DNA of 58,136 nucleotides. Source: Butyrivibrio sp. Its GTDB lineage: Bacteria; Bacillota; Clostridia; Lachnospirales; Lachnospiraceae. The notes under the pieces are model-generated. The model saw only the letters and a program-made list of their open reading frames with translations, did no database searches and had not been told where the DNA came from. How positions within the stretch are numbered: the stretch's first letter is position 1; each line of letters begins with the position of its first letter. Both the position numbers and the translations under genes were made by a program. Shown piece by piece: positions 1 to 9,854 of the stretch. Location of the stretch: the NCBI GenBank assembly GCA_017470505.1, contig JAFUYO010000009.1, positions 65,671 to 123,806 of the forward strand, given 5' to 3'.

Positions 1-1029
1 ATAGCGAAGACCGCCTGCGTGGTTTGCAGAGGGGATGAATCCGCTTCCAAGTGTGTACATCTTGGCGAGAGGACATACCTTGCCGGTGTCGCAGAAGTCA
101 TATGCGTATCTGCCTCTTGTGAGCGAAGGGCAGGAAGCAGGCTCAACAGCTATGATATCGTAATTGTTCTCGCCGCGAAGGATCTCTCCTGCAAACGGTG
201 ATATAAGGCCCCCGAGGTTTGATCCGCCTCCTGCACAGCCTATTATCATGTCTGCCTTGATGCCGTACTTATCAAGTGCAGCCTTTGTCTCGAGACCTAT
301 AACCGACTGATGGAGCAGTACCTGTGAAAGAACCGATCCAAGCACATAGCGGTATCCTTCCTGCGTGGTTGCTGCCTCTACAGCCTCTGATATAGCGCAT
401 CCAAGGCTTCCTGTTGTACCCGGGAACTCGGCATTTATCTTCCTTCCGACCTCGGTTTCCATAGACGGAGAAGGTGTTACCTTCGCTCCGTATGTGCGCA
501 TAACTTCACGTCTGAAGGGCTTCTGCTCATAGGATACCTTGACCATATATACCTGGCAGTCCAGGTCAAAATACGAACACGCCATCGAGAGAGCTGTTCC
601 CCACTGTCCGGCTCCTGTCTCGGTCGTGACGCCCTTAAGTCCCTGCTTCTTGGCGTAGTAGGCCTGAGCTATTGCCGAGTTCAGCTTGTGGCTGCCCGAT
701 GTGTTATTGCCCTCAAATTTGTAATAGATGTGTGCAGGAGTCTGTAGCTTTTCCTCAAGGCAGTATGCGCGGACCAGGGGTGACGGGCGATACATGCGGT
801 AGAAGCTTCTGATCTCATCAGGTATATCAATGAACCTTGAAGTGTCATCGAGCTCCTGCTCGGCAAGCTCCCTGCAGAAGATTCCTGACAGTTCATCTAT
901 CGTAACAGGCTTGAGTGTCCCGGGATTTAATATCGGAGCGGGCTTTTTCTTCATATCGCCCCTGACGTTGTACCACGCCTTTGGCATCTCCGACTCTTCA
1001 AGATATATTTTGTAAGGTATAGTGCTCAT
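1..1029 (-). CDS. trpB2: Tryptophan synthase beta chain, TrpB2 type (3' end cut by window)
   Basis: A PLP enzyme that condenses indole (or a related nucleophile) with serine. The first 343 residues are visible and the C-terminus lies off the left edge. The PLP lysine sits in GSHKLNSA, and the phosphate-binding glycine loop is GCAGGGSN. The early motif YRPSPLVRA and the N-terminal extension are typical of the TrpB2 subgroup rather than of trpAB-operon TrpB. The start follows a strong ribosome site (GGAAGGAGACAATA then ATG). No trpA or other trp gene is adjacent, which fits a stand-alone TrpB2 that salvages indole. TrpB2 versus TrpB1 is family knowledge, not tested here. Confidence 0.9.
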   Translation of the reverse strand, partial: MSTIPYKIYLEESEMPKAWYNVRGDMKKKPAPILNPGTLKPVTIDELSGIFCRELAEQELDDTSRFIDIPDEIRSFYRMYRPSPLVRAYCLEEKLQTPAHIYYKFEGNNTSGSHKLNSAIAQAYYAKKQGLKGVTTETGAGQWGTALSMACSYFDLDCQVYMVKVSYEQKPFRREVMRTYGAKVTPSPSMETEVGRKINAEFPGTTGSLGCAISEAVEAATTQEGYRYVLGSVLSQVLLHQSVIGLETKAALDKYGIKADMIIGCAGGGSNLGGLISPFAGEILRGENNYDIIAVEPASCPSLTRGRYAYDFCDTGKVCPLAKMYTLGSGFIPSANHAGGLRY

Positions 1030-1123
1030 TATTGTCTCCTTCCGATTAAACTATTAGAAGTATCATAAATCTATACGGTGCTGTTAGTCAATTTATATTT
1101 CATCATTTCAACGCAGTAAAGTT

Positions 1124-1690
1124 TCAGCCTTTGGTGATTTTTATTTCGGGCGGCGAGTCCGTGTGATCACCTATCAGCTTTTCCATCCAGACCATGTTGT
1201 ACCACTTTCCGAACTTGAAGCCGCACTTGTGAAACTCTCCGACCATCGTATAGCCCATCTTTTCGTGGAATCTGACGCTTGCATCCGTCAGGTGCTCATC
1301 GGGAACATCGGGGTATCCAATGCAGGCGTTTAAGTTGAGGATCCCCATATTCAAAAGGCGCCTCTCAAGCTCAGTGTAAAGAGCTCTCCCAAGTCCCGCT
1401 CTCCTTAAATTCTTATCGAGATAAATGCTCATCTCGGCGCACCACTGATAAGCCGCCCTTTCGTGAAAAGAGCTTGCGTAGGCGTATCCGAGAATCCCGG
1501 ACTTTTTATCGGCGATCACAAGATAAGGGAATCTCATACTGATATTCTCAATCCTTTCGCGAAACTCAGAAACTGTGGGCACCTCATATTCAAATGTTAT
1601 CGCGGTATTTAACACGTAGTACTCATAAATAGCAAGAAGCGCCTCCGCATCTGCGCAGGTCGCTTCTCTGATGGTGTATTTTATATCCAT
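1124..1690 (-). CDS. GNAT N-acetyltransferase, phosphinothricin/methionine-sulfoximine acetyltransferase-like
   Basis: A 188-residue single-domain acetyltransferase. The N-terminal IREATCADAEALLAIYEYYV segment and the acetyl-CoA loop (RRAGLGRALY, about residues 96-105) are diagnostic. The later segment with IGYPDVPDEH and FHEKMGYTMVGEF is typical of the Pat/YwnH group, which acetylates amino-group analogues of glutamate. Family members of this kind can detoxify antimetabolites, but the substrate cannot be read from sequence. The gene is preceded by GAGAGATATCT at its ATG and lies between malQ and trpB2 with no overlap, so it may be an independent unit. Confidence 0.85.
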   Translation of the reverse strand: MDIKYTIREATCADAEALLAIYEYYVLNTAITFEYEVPTVSEFRERIENISMRFPYLVIADKKSGILGYAYASSFHERAAYQWCAEMSIYLDKNLRRAGLGRALYTELERRLLNMGILNLNACIGYPDVPDEHLTDASVRFHEKMGYTMVGEFHKCGFKFGKWYNMVWMEKLIGDHTDSPPEIKITKG

Positions 1691-1761
1691 AGATATCTCT
1701 CAAATGTATGCAAAATCTTACCTGAACTGTCTGTACGAATTTCCATGTGACTACGGTGTCG

Positions 1762-3303
1762 TCAGGCGCCGCAGTCCGCTGCGGCTCCTTCCTCTTCTTC
1801 AGGTTCAGGTGCTGCCTGAGGGATCCTTGAGTATGTCTCGGACAGAAGCCTTATGCTCCTCTCAAGGTCGTGTGAGAGGAAATTGGGAACAAGTCTCCAC
1901 TGCCAGTTGCCGTCGGATGTTCCCGGCGTGTTGATCCTCGCCTCGCGCCCCTTGCACAGATAGTCCTGAAGGGGAATGATGCACAGATCAGCCACTGACC
2001 TGTAAGCCTCTCTTATCATATCCCATACGAGCGCACCGAAATCCGTATTCATGGAATTGATGTAGCGCCTCGTAAAGTCTCTCTCCCCGTCGTTTATCTC
2101 CTGCACCCATGCAAACGTCGGTGTGTTGTCATGAGTTCCTGTGTAAACAACACTGTTCTTAGTGTGCCTGTGGTTTACATAGCAGCTGTCCCAGCTTGTA
2201 AAGCCGTACTGAAGGACCTTCATGCCGGGGAATCCCGAATCCTCAAGGAGCTTTACGTTCTCCTCCGTGTTGGTCCCAAGGTCCTCAGCGATCATGTTCA
2301 GAGTTCCGATCTTCTTTTCAAGGGCTTTGAAAAGATCCATTCCCGGTCCCTTGCACTGCTTGCCGCCTGTGGCGTCCTCATCGCCGTAGGGAACTGCATA
2401 ATACTCGGCAAAACCATGGAAGTGGTCGATCCTTATCACATCGTACCACTCGTAGTTTCTCTCTATTCTCTTAACCCACCAGTCATAGCCGTCCTTTTTA
2501 AGTCCTGCCCAGTCGTAGATGGGATTCCCCCAGAGCTGCCCCTTGGGAGAAAACGCATCCGGCGGGCATCCCGCAACAGATGTCGGGACAAGGTCCCTGT
2601 CCATGAGGAAAACTTCCGGGTGTGACCATGCATCTGCGCTGTCAAGCGCAACATAAAAAGGCAGGTCCCCGATTATCTTAACGTTCTTTTTGTGGGCATA
2701 TTTGTGTATCTTCTTCCACTCTTCGTCAAACTTAAACTGCACAAAGCAGATATAATCTATCTCGTCGCTGTACTCATCCGCAGCTTTCTTAAGTGCCGCC
2801 TTATCTCTTTTTCTGAGATCACAAGGCCAGTCAAGCCAGCTCTTTCCTTCCTGTGCGTCCTTGATCGCCACGAAAAGCGCGTAGTCTGTGAGCCAGTACC
2901 CGTTATCTTTTATGTACTTATCGAGCTCTTTTCTGTCGCCTTGTTCTATAAAATTGTCGTAAGCTTTTTTCAGAAGCTTTCCTCTGTTCTCATAGAGCTT
3001 GCCATAGTCGACCTTCTCAATGTCGCTTCCGAAATCAGCCTCATTTGCATCCTCCCATGTGAGGAGCTTCTCCTCGATAAGACTCTCAGGTGATATAAAA
3101 TACGGATTTCCTGCAAAAGCTGAAAAAGGCTGGTAGGGCGAATTGCCAAACCCTGTAGGCCCGAAGGGAAGAACCTGCCAGTAGCCCTGTCCTGAGTTGT
3201 ACAGGAAATCAATAAAATCAGTCGCCTCCTTTGAAAAACATCCAATACCGAACTTTGACGGCAGCGAGAACACCGGCATCAAAATTCCACTCTCTCGATT
3301 CAT
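1762..3303 (-). CDS. malQ: 4-alpha-glucanotransferase (amylomaltase)
   Basis: A GH77 enzyme that transfers alpha-1,4-glucan segments between maltodextrins and releases glucose, feeding glycogen phosphorylase. The N-terminus RESGILMPVFSLPSKFGIG is the family hallmark. The nucleophile Asp lies in VIRIDHFHGF, the acid/base Glu in MIAEDLG, and the third carboxylate in YTGTHDNTP. About 513 residues is the usual bacterial length. The first in-frame ATG is at 3312, but AAGGAG sits only four bases from it and nine from the ATG at 3303, so 3303 is preferred. The C-terminus carries a short Glu-rich, Ala-rich tail that is not part of the catalytic fold. It is near glgP (5178-7487), with a signalling gene between. 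Confidence 0.93.
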   Translation of the reverse strand: MNRESGILMPVFSLPSKFGIGCFSKEATDFIDFLYNSGQGYWQVLPFGPTGFGNSPYQPFSAFAGNPYFISPESLIEEKLLTWEDANEADFGSDIEKVDYGKLYENRGKLLKKAYDNFIEQGDRKELDKYIKDNGYWLTDYALFVAIKDAQEGKSWLDWPCDLRKRDKAALKKAADEYSDEIDYICFVQFKFDEEWKKIHKYAHKKNVKIIGDLPFYVALDSADAWSHPEVFLMDRDLVPTSVAGCPPDAFSPKGQLWGNPIYDWAGLKKDGYDWWVKRIERNYEWYDVIRIDHFHGFAEYYAVPYGDEDATGGKQCKGPGMDLFKALEKKIGTLNMIAEDLGTNTEENVKLLEDSGFPGMKVLQYGFTSWDSCYVNHRHTKNSVVYTGTHDNTPTFAWVQEINDGERDFTRRYINSMNTDFGALVWDMIREAYRSVADLCIIPLQDYLCKGREARINTPGTSDGNWQWRLVPNFLSHDLERSIRLLSETYSRIPQAAPEPEEEEGAAADCGA

Positions 3304-3333
3304 TTCATACATCTCCTTAAAAATATATTTCTT

Positions 3334-5073
3334 TTAGAAGGTCTTGGGCTTTTCCCACTTAAGGCCCTTCTCCATGGTCATCTTCCTGGACTCCTCCATG
3401 GGCATGGGCTTTCCGAAGTAGTAGCCCTGGGCGCGCTCGCACCCGATAAAATCCAGAAATTTGTAGTGGAGCTCTGTCTCAACGCCCTCACACAGCGGCT
3501 GAACCCCCATTGACTTGGCACCCTCCACGATAGAGGTCATGATCTTTCCTGTCTTCTGGTTGTTGTCGAGGCTCCGCAGGAACACCATGTCAAGCTTTAG
3601 AACGTCAAAGCTGTATTCGGCTATGGTGTTGAGGGATGAGTATCCCGACCCAAAATCATCTATCCAAATATGATACCCCATCTGACGCATCTTTGTACAC
3701 TCCGATTTAATGTACCCTGCGTTGTCATTGAGCACACTCTCAGTGATCTCAAGGTCGATCATCTTTCTGGGGACATCGTATTTTTCGCGTGTCTTTTCAA
3801 CTATTCCAAATATGTCGCAGAGCTCAAAATCAAGCCTCGATATATTTATGGAAATCGGAACAAGCTCTTTTCCGGCATCGCGGAGCGCGCAGTAGTCCTC
3901 GCAGACCTTCCTGACCACGAAGGTATCAAGAAGGTGTATCAGGTGGAACTGCTCCAAAGTTCCGATAAAATCAGCGGGTGATAGCATTCCTATTTCCGGA
4001 TCCACCCATCTGACAAGGGCTTCGTAGCCGCATATCTCACCTGTCCGCACCCTTATCACAGGCTGGTAAAAGACCTTTATGTATTCCTTTTCAATTGCCT
4101 CATCAATATTGTCTATGACGAACTGCTGCTTTCTCATGGACTGTCTTAGTACATCGTCATAAATGAAATAATGTATGTCATGCCTGTTCTTGATACTGTT
4201 GCAGGCAAGTCTTGCGTGGTCGCAGGCAAGTCCTACCTCTGCCCTTCTGTCCTCGAGTTTGTATATTCCGGCCTTGATCCTGACTCTCTTATTCACATCC
4301 TCGGACTGCAGTATCCTTCTGTAGACGCTCTCAACCTTCTGTATGACGGTATCCTGCGGTCCTTTGGTGCAGACCACAAAATGATCGTCGGAAAAGCGCG
4401 AGACAAAGTCTCCCGCAAATATATCTCTGAGAGCCTTTGAGAGGTCGCACAAGAGCTCATCTCCAAGGATAAAGCCGTTTCTCTCATTAAAAAGCTTGAA
4501 GTTTGGTATATCAAAGTGGATAAAGGATATCTCCTCGCGCTGTCCCTCAGGCGATGCGAGATAATTCTGTACATACTGGTAAAAGAACGACATATTAAGG
4601 AGACCTGTCAGGGGGTCGGTCTCATTGTTATACGAAAGGATCTCAGCCTCTGCGTATGAATTGCGGTTCTTGTTGTAATATTCATTGTGGTCAACATCCA
4701 CGACGTACACAAAGTAGTATGAGTCACCTGACGGCCCGTGAAGAAGATGTCCAAAATCCTCCACATAGCGCTCTTCGCCCTGCTTTGTCAATATCCTGTA
4801 GCGGACGTAGTCGTGCTTATTCTCACCCAGAACAGTCTGCGCCTGAATCTGGTTTTCAATCTTGATATAATCGTCGGGATGCACCATTCCCTTAAACCGT
4901 CCTCCGGTGAGTTCCAAAAACTCCTCCATGTTATCGCACCCGTAGAGCGCAACAACATTCGGCCCCGCAAAGACTACCTTGCCTTCGCTGTCAGCCTCAT
5001 ATATAAAAAAGCCTCCCGGCATCCCCATGGGAATATATCCGTTTGTTCTGGTATCAAAACTTTTCTCTTTCAT
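3334..5073 (-). CDS. PAS - degenerate GGDEF - EAL protein (probable c-di-GMP phosphodiesterase)
   Basis: A 579-residue cytosolic signalling protein with no transmembrane segment. Residues about 15-130 form a PAS-like sensor, 150-300 a GGDEF domain and 315-570 an EAL domain. The signature site of the cyclase domain reads RFSDDHF instead of RxGGDEF, so it should not make c-di-GMP. The EAL domain keeps the catalytic set: EALVRW, SINIS, EITES, DDFGSGYSS and LKLD. Inference: it degrades c-di-GMP, with the dead cyclase domain possibly binding GTP. An extended -10 box (TGGTATACT on the minus strand, near 5099-5106) lies upstream. The gene sits between malQ and glgP, but no functional link is shown. 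Confidence 0.88.
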   Translation of the reverse strand: MKEKSFDTRTNGYIPMGMPGGFFIYEADSEGKVVFAGPNVVALYGCDNMEEFLELTGGRFKGMVHPDDYIKIENQIQAQTVLGENKHDYVRYRILTKQGEERYVEDFGHLLHGPSGDSYYFVYVVDVDHNEYYNKNRNSYAEAEILSYNNETDPLTGLLNMSFFYQYVQNYLASPEGQREEISFIHFDIPNFKLFNERNGFILGDELLCDLSKALRDIFAGDFVSRFSDDHFVVCTKGPQDTVIQKVESVYRRILQSEDVNKRVRIKAGIYKLEDRRAEVGLACDHARLACNSIKNRHDIHYFIYDDVLRQSMRKQQFVIDNIDEAIEKEYIKVFYQPVIRVRTGEICGYEALVRWVDPEIGMLSPADFIGTLEQFHLIHLLDTFVVRKVCEDYCALRDAGKELVPISINISRLDFELCDIFGIVEKTREKYDVPRKMIDLEITESVLNDNAGYIKSECTKMRQMGYHIWIDDFGSGYSSLNTIAEYSFDVLKLDMVFLRSLDNNQKTGKIMTSIVEGAKSMGVQPLCEGVETELHYKFLDFIGCERAQGYYFGKPMPMEESRKMTMEKGLKWEKPKTF

Positions 5074-5124
5074 GGCATTTACCCACCTTCTCCGATTCAG
5101 TATACCACAATTCTGTATAAAAAG

Positions 5125-5152
5125 GGTCAGGAAACACTTAGCTTTCCTGACC
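5125..5152 (-). terminator. Intrinsic terminator after glgP
   Basis: Ten-base arms GGTCAGGAAA and TTTCCTGACC around an 8-base loop, followed on the minus strand by CTTTTTAT. It lies 26 bases past the glgP stop and upstream of the PAS-GGDEF-EAL gene, so it should separate the two transcripts. Confidence 0.85.
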
Positions 5153-5177
5153 TCTTTGTCTGTTTTGATTATTTTTT

Positions 5178-7487
5178 TCAGTTAAGGTGCCAGATGTCCC
5201 TGTTGTACTCGGCGATAGTCCTGTCTGACGAAAAATATCCGGCCTTTGCGATATTGGTGAGCATCATTCTCTTCCACTTATCGCGGTTCTCATAGTCTTC
5301 AAAGATCTGATCCTTCTTCTCGATGTAGCTCTCGAGATCGATGAGAGTCATGAACCAGTCCTTGTTTAAAAGCTCCTTGTGGAGCCTCTCAAGATTCTCC
5401 TTGTGTCCGACCTTAAGGCACTGCCTGCTGACAATGAAGTCAACTGCCTCTTTTATCACAGGGCTCTTTTTGTAGTAGTCCCCGGATACATAATCAGCCT
5501 TCCTGTAGTGCTCAATAACTTCGTCTGCGCTGATACCGAAGATGTAGATGTTGTCATCACCAACGAGGTCGTGGATCTCCACATTCGCACCGTCGTCCGT
5601 GCCGAGAGTAACCGCACCGTTCAACATGAACTTCATGTTGCTGGTTCCCGAAGCCTCCTTGGATGCAAGCGATATCTGCTCAGATACGTCACAGGCAGGA
5701 ATGAGCTTCTCAGCGTAGCTGACGTTGTAGTTTTCTACCATGACAACCTTCATGTATTTGTTGACATCAGGGTCGCTGTTTATGATCTCCTCAAGCACGA
5801 GAAGAAGATGGATTATATCCTTTGCGATAACATATGCCGGTGCTGCCTTGGCACCAAATATGAATGTAAGAGGGCGCAAGGGCTTCTTTCCTGCCTTTAT
5901 CTCCAGATACTTGTGGATGATGTAGAGGGCATTCATCTGCTGTCTCTTGTACTCGTGAAGTCTCTTAACCTGAATATCGAAGATCGAATCAGGGTCAACC
6001 TCAACATTCTCATGCTTTTTGAGGTAGGCGGCAAGCTCCTTTTTCTTGGTCATCTTGATCTCTTCAAGCTGATTCAGCGCGTCCTCATCATCAATGTGAT
6101 CAAGGAGCTTTTCAAGCTTGTTTGCATCCTTCTTGTACCCGTCACCAATTGTGGCGGAGAGGAAGTCTGAGAGCGGATGATTGCATGAAAGGAGCCACCT
6201 GCGGAAGGTGATACCGTTGGTCTTGTTGTTGAACTTCTCGGGGTAGAGCTTGTAAAAATCGCTTAGCTCACTGTCCTTTAATATCTCTGTATGTATTGCG
6301 GCAACGCCGTTGATCGAGAATCCGTAGTGGATATCGATGAACGCCATGTGCACCTTCTTGTCCTTGTCAATGATCTGGATCTTGGGATTTTTGTGTTTTG
6401 CCCTGATCCTCTTGTCGAGTTCCTTAATATATGGAACGAGCTGAGGCACAACCTTCTCAAGGTACTTAAGAGGCCATGTCTCAAGAGCCTCTGCGAGGAT
6501 GGTGTGGTTCGTGTATGCGCAGGTCCTGCTCACAACATCGATGGCGTCATCCATTGAAAAAGCCTTCTCCTCAACGAGTATCCTGATAAGTTCAGGGATT
6601 ATCATCGTGGGGTGGGTGTCATTGATCTGGATAACCGCATGCTTGTCAAGCTCATGCAGGTCATACTGGCGCTCCTTCTGCTCCCTTAAGATGAGCTGCG
6701 CGGCATTTGCAACGAGGAAGTACTCCTGATAGATACGAAGGAGATTCCCTGCCTCATCTGAGTCATCCGGGTACAGGAAAAGAGTCAGGTTCTTGTCGAT
6801 GCTGCTCTTGTCAAAATCTATTCCCTCTTTGACGAGGCTCTCGTCAACAGACTCTATGTCGAAGAGCCTTAGCTTGTTAACCCCTGTGTCATAGCCGACA
6901 ACGTTCATGTTGTAGAGGCGGGATGTCACCTTCCTGCTGCCAAAAGAGATATCGAAGGTCGTATCCGTCTTCTCAAGCCAGGACTCGTCTTCTATCCAGT
7001 CGTTCTTCTCAGCGTTCTGGAGGTGATCCTTGAACACCTGCCTGAAGAGTCCGAAGTGATAGCAGAGACCGATTCCCTCACCTGCCATGCCAAGTGTGGC
7101 GATTGAATCAAGGAAACATGCTGCAAGTCTTCCAAGTCCGCCGTTTCCAAGTGAAGGCTCCGGCTCACACTCCTCTATCTCTGCAAGGCTCTTGCCGTTA
7201 TCTGTAAGTATCTCGTTCACTCTGTCGTATACACGCAGGTTTATCAGGTTATTGGACAGGAGCTTGCCGATGAGGAATTCCATGGAAATGTAGTATACCT
7301 TCTTCTCTCCGTTGGACATTTCTGCGACATCCATGAGGCGGCTCGTCATCTCCAGAAGTGTAAAATACATCTCTCTGTTATCGGCCTCTTTGAGAGTCTT
7401 TGAGAATTTCTCCCGGCAGATCTCCTGAAGTTGCTGTTCAAGATTGGTGACCAGTACATCTCGCTGCATGTTTGTGTGCTTGGACAT
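5178..7487 (-). CDS. glgP: Glycogen/maltodextrin phosphorylase
   Basis: A GT35 enzyme that releases glucose-1-phosphate from alpha-1,4-glucan using PLP. The family core is plain: [14 protein letters not shown] near residue 115, [11 protein letters not shown], and the PLP-lysine region [14 protein letters not shown] near the C-terminus. The 769 residues are normal length. The longest frame starts at 7511, but its first eight codons encode the ribosome site itself (AAGGAGG). The ATG at 7487 (MSKHTNM) lies nine bases after that site and is the true start. The promoter just upstream is bracketed by two LacI-type operators. With malQ it forms a maltodextrin/glycogen breakdown route. Confidence 0.96.
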   Translation of the reverse strand: MSKHTNMQRDVLVTNLEQQLQEICREKFSKTLKEADNREMYFTLLEMTSRLMDVAEMSNGEKKVYYISMEFLIGKLLSNNLINLRVYDRVNEILTDNGKSLAEIEECEPEPSLGNGGLGRLAACFLDSIATLGMAGEGIGLCYHFGLFRQVFKDHLQNAEKNDWIEDESWLEKTDTTFDISFGSRKVTSRLYNMNVVGYDTGVNKLRLFDIESVDESLVKEGIDFDKSSIDKNLTLFLYPDDSDEAGNLLRIYQEYFLVANAAQLILREQKERQYDLHELDKHAVIQINDTHPTMIIPELIRILVEEKAFSMDDAIDVVSRTCAYTNHTILAEALETWPLKYLEKVVPQLVPYIKELDKRIRAKHKNPKIQIIDKDKKVHMAFIDIHYGFSINGVAAIHTEILKDSELSDFYKLYPEKFNNKTNGITFRRWLLSCNHPLSDFLSATIGDGYKKDANKLEKLLDHIDDEDALNQLEEIKMTKKKELAAYLKKHENVEVDPDSIFDIQVKRLHEYKRQQMNALYIIHKYLEIKAGKKPLRPLTFIFGAKAAPAYVIAKDIIHLLLVLEEIINSDPDVNKYMKVVMVENYNVSYAEKLIPACDVSEQISLASKEASGTSNMKFMLNGAVTLGTDDGANVEIHDLVGDDNIYIFGISADEVIEHYRKADYVSGDYYKKSPVIKEAVDFIVSRQCLKVGHKENLERLHKELLNKDWFMTLIDLESYIEKKDQIFEDYENRDKWKRMMLTNIAKAGYFSSDRTIAEYNRDIWHLN

Positions 7488-7559
7488 TTTCTTTTCCTCC
7501 TTGTCAGGCAAATATGATTTGCAATAAAACTTTCATCCCTATCAGGCTGTGATTGCCTG

Positions 7560-7617
7560 GAAAACGTTTTCTGTTTTTCAATGAATATACTGTAGCACAG
7601 GAAAACGTTTTCCGCAA
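7560..7617 (-). promoter_or_regulatory. glgP promoter with two LacI-family operators
   Basis: On the minus strand a -35 box TTGCGG (7612-7617) and a -10 box TACAGT (7589-7594) are spaced by 17 bases. A perfect palindrome GGAAAACGTTTTCC (7600-7613) fills the spacer. A second copy of the core GAAAACGTTTTC lies at 7560-7571, just downstream of the predicted start of transcription. Centres are 41 bases apart, about four helical turns. The arrangement fits repression with looping. The same layout occurs in front of the LacI gene at 12169-12222. Confidence 0.8.
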
Positions 7618-7637
7618 GACTTTTTTACACAATTTTC

Positions 7638-9296
7638 TCAGTAATTCATTATCTTTTCTATCATATCAGGTTTTCCGTCGGAATACTTCTTATAGATCTC
7701 GCTGCAGGCAACGCGAAATCTTGCCTTCTCTTCGGGAGAAAGCTCGTAGACTATGGTTCCGCTCCTGACAGCTCTTTCCCTTGAGCTCTCTTCTCTCTCC
7801 TTCCAGAGCTTTCTCTCATACCCGGCGGACTCTCTGGCACACTCTGTGATTATCTGCCTGTCCTCTTCACTTAAAGAGTCAAACACCACCTTGGAACAGA
7901 TCTGCATCTCAGGGATTCTGATGTGCTCGTCTATGGTGTAGTACCTGGCAACCCTGTTGTGCTTCATGGTCTCATAGGAAGGCCAGTTGTTCTCGGCGCC
8001 GTCCACAAGCCCCTGTTCGAGCGTCGAGTACACCTTGGAGTACACAACTTCAACAGGCACTGCCCCGAGGGCTGACACCATATCCGCCATCAGCGAGGAC
8101 TCCTGGACCCTTATCCTCATTCCTTTGAGGTCCTCCAGACAGGTGATCGGCTTTTCGCTGCTGTAAAAATTGCGGGCTCCGGCATCGTACCACGAAAGAC
8201 CCACGAGGTCGTAGTCAGCTGTCTTTTTCAGGAACTCATCACCGATCTCACCCTCCAGAACCCTCCACATATGCTCTGAGTTGTCATACAGATATGGCAT
8301 AAGGAGGAGGTTCATATCCGGGATCTTCTCGGAGAGCTGCGAGAGCGACACCCTCGCAAAGGCTATGCCGCCGTACTTCACCTGGCTGATCGTGTCAGCT
8401 TCGCTCCCGAGCTCCGAGTTATACTTTACAAGTATCTTTATCCTGCCTCCGGTCCTCTCAAAAACAAGGTCCGCAAAATACTCCCCGCCCAGAGTCGTCG
8501 GGTAGTCAGCGGTCTGGTTCTCAGCGTACAAAAAGACATACTCCGGAGCCCTCGGATTTTTCCTTCTCACGATCAGAAAAACTGATAAAGCGGCAATTGC
8601 AGCTGTTATGATGACTGCTGCAAGTGCCCAGAAGGAGGTACCCAGCTGCCTGATAAATACCTTGAAGCTGAATTTATCTCCCTTCGGATAGTTCCTCTTC
8701 TTGGAGATGATGTAGGAACCGATCATAAGTGATATAGCAAGGAGCGCTCCCGGAATGTAACCTGCCAGGAAAAGAGCTCCTACCGAAACTCCGCCTGCAC
8801 TCATCGCGTAGATAACCATGTTGTGGCTGGGAGGAACGAGAAGTCCCTCGCAGGATGATGTGATCGTAACCGCTGTCGAGAAATCAGCATCATATCCCTG
8901 CTCAACCATCATGGGTATGAGGATTGAACCAAGAGATGCCGTGTCAGCGGAAGCCGATCCTGAAATACCTCCGAAGAAGTATGATGCCACGATGTTAACC
9001 ATTGCCATTCCACCTGTCATCCAGCCTACACAGGCATTGGCGAGGGCTATCAGTTTCTCGGAGATTCCTCCTGTTCCCATCAGGCACCCCATCGTGATAA
9101 AGAACGGGACCGCCATCAGTGAAAACGAACTGATACCTTTTACCATCTGCTGACAGACTGTTGTGAGGGGAAGTCCCTGATACAGCAGACAGAAGATTGA
9201 TGACAATGCAACCGCATAGGCGATCTGGAACCTCAGCATTATCATCACAAGGAAACTGATCAGAAGGATTGCAATAGCTGTTGAATTTACTGCCAT
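7638..9296 (-). CDS. Chimeric TRAP gene: N-terminal half of large permease DctM fused to a DctP binding protein
   Basis: A 552-residue protein. Residues 1-220 are the first half of a TRAP large permease: hydrophobic helices, the GGISGSASADTAS hairpin motif and the GLLVPPSHNMVIYA motif. After SFWALAAVII (about 222-230) the sequence leaves DctM and becomes a membrane anchor, VFLIVRRKNP, followed by a full DctP-type solute-binding domain (about 250-552) with the conserved arginine in KGMRIRV. The second half of DctM, needed for the transport fold, is missing. It starts at the dctQ stop (TAATG overlap), as dctM should. Most likely this is an in-frame deletion joining dctM to a downstream second dctP; a mis-assembly is also possible. 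Transport activity is doubtful. Confidence 0.8.
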   Translation of the reverse strand: MAVNSTAIAILLISFLVMIMLRFQIAYAVALSSIFCLLYQGLPLTTVCQQMVKGISSFSLMAVPFFITMGCLMGTGGISEKLIALANACVGWMTGGMAMVNIVASYFFGGISGSASADTASLGSILIPMMVEQGYDADFSTAVTITSSCEGLLVPPSHNMVIYAMSAGGVSVGALFLAGYIPGALLAISLMIGSYIISKKRNYPKGDKFSFKVFIRQLGTSFWALAAVIITAAIAALSVFLIVRRKNPRAPEYVFLYAENQTADYPTTLGGEYFADLVFERTGGRIKILVKYNSELGSEADTISQVKYGGIAFARVSLSQLSEKIPDMNLLLMPYLYDNSEHMWRVLEGEIGDEFLKKTADYDLVGLSWYDAGARNFYSSEKPITCLEDLKGMRIRVQESSLMADMVSALGAVPVEVVYSKVYSTLEQGLVDGAENNWPSYETMKHNRVARYYTIDEHIRIPEMQICSKVVFDSLSEEDRQIITECARESAGYERKLWKEREESSRERAVRSGTIVYELSPEEKARFRVACSEIYKKYSDGKPDMIEKIMNY

Positions 9297-9823
9297 TACT
9301 TTTTTACCTCCTTCTTTAATGCTATGCTCTTAATGTGATTGTAAAGAGCTTCAAGCTCGAATATCAGCATAGCAAGTCCTGCCACAGGAATCGGGAAATA
9401 CATCCAGAATCTTGAGAGGAAAGGCATACTTACATATGTACCCTTGCTTCCTATTGTGAAGGCATACCTCCAGCCGACAATGAGCATTACAAGTGCAAGC
9501 ACAAGTACCATCACATCATTTAAGATGTCAAGAAATATGATGAGCGGAGTCGGAAGATATCTGTCGAGTGCTGTCATTCTGATATGAGCGCCCCTTCTGA
9601 TTGCAAGAGCAGCGGAGAGAACCGCCATATAGCTCATAAGCGTGAGCACCACTTCCTCACTCCATGCAGGATCAGGTATAAAGGATATATACCTTCCGGC
9701 AACGGCCATACTCGTAATGAGTATGTCCGCTACCAGAAAAATCTTGCATATAAAAAGCATCACTTTATAAGTAATATCATATAAAGGTTTGATCTTATCG
9801 ACCTGTTTGAAAAAGCTTTCCAT
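9296..9823 (-). CDS. dctQ: TRAP transporter small permease
   Basis: A 175-residue membrane protein with four predicted helices and the DctQ pattern: MAVAGRYI near residue 40, W(S)EEV, and the middle stretch AIRRGAHIRMTALDRYLP, which is the signature of the small subunit. It docks the large permease in the membrane to form a sodium-driven uptake system for organic or sugar acids. It follows dctP by 31 bases and overlaps the next gene by one base, so it is translationally coupled. Confidence 0.9.
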   Translation of the reverse strand: MESFFKQVDKIKPLYDITYKVMLFICKIFLVADILITSMAVAGRYISFIPDPAWSEEVVLTLMSYMAVLSAALAIRRGAHIRMTALDRYLPTPLIIFLDILNDVMVLVLALVMLIVGWRYAFTIGSKGTYVSMPFLSRFWMYFPIPVAGLAMLIFELEALYNHIKSIALKKEVKK

Positions 9824-9854
9824 ATTTAACCCCTGTTTTTTGCAAGATATTGTA

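Noticed and set aside
5379-6170. 263-codon plus-strand frame
   Set aside because: Antisense shadow of glycogen phosphorylase, whose catalytic motifs fix the minus strand as coding.
7560-7613. CcpA cre sites at glgP
   Set aside because: The palindrome GGAAAACGTTTTCC lacks the outer T and A of the cre consensus, and matching sites flank the local LacI gene's own promoter. CcpA-type binding is not fully excluded.
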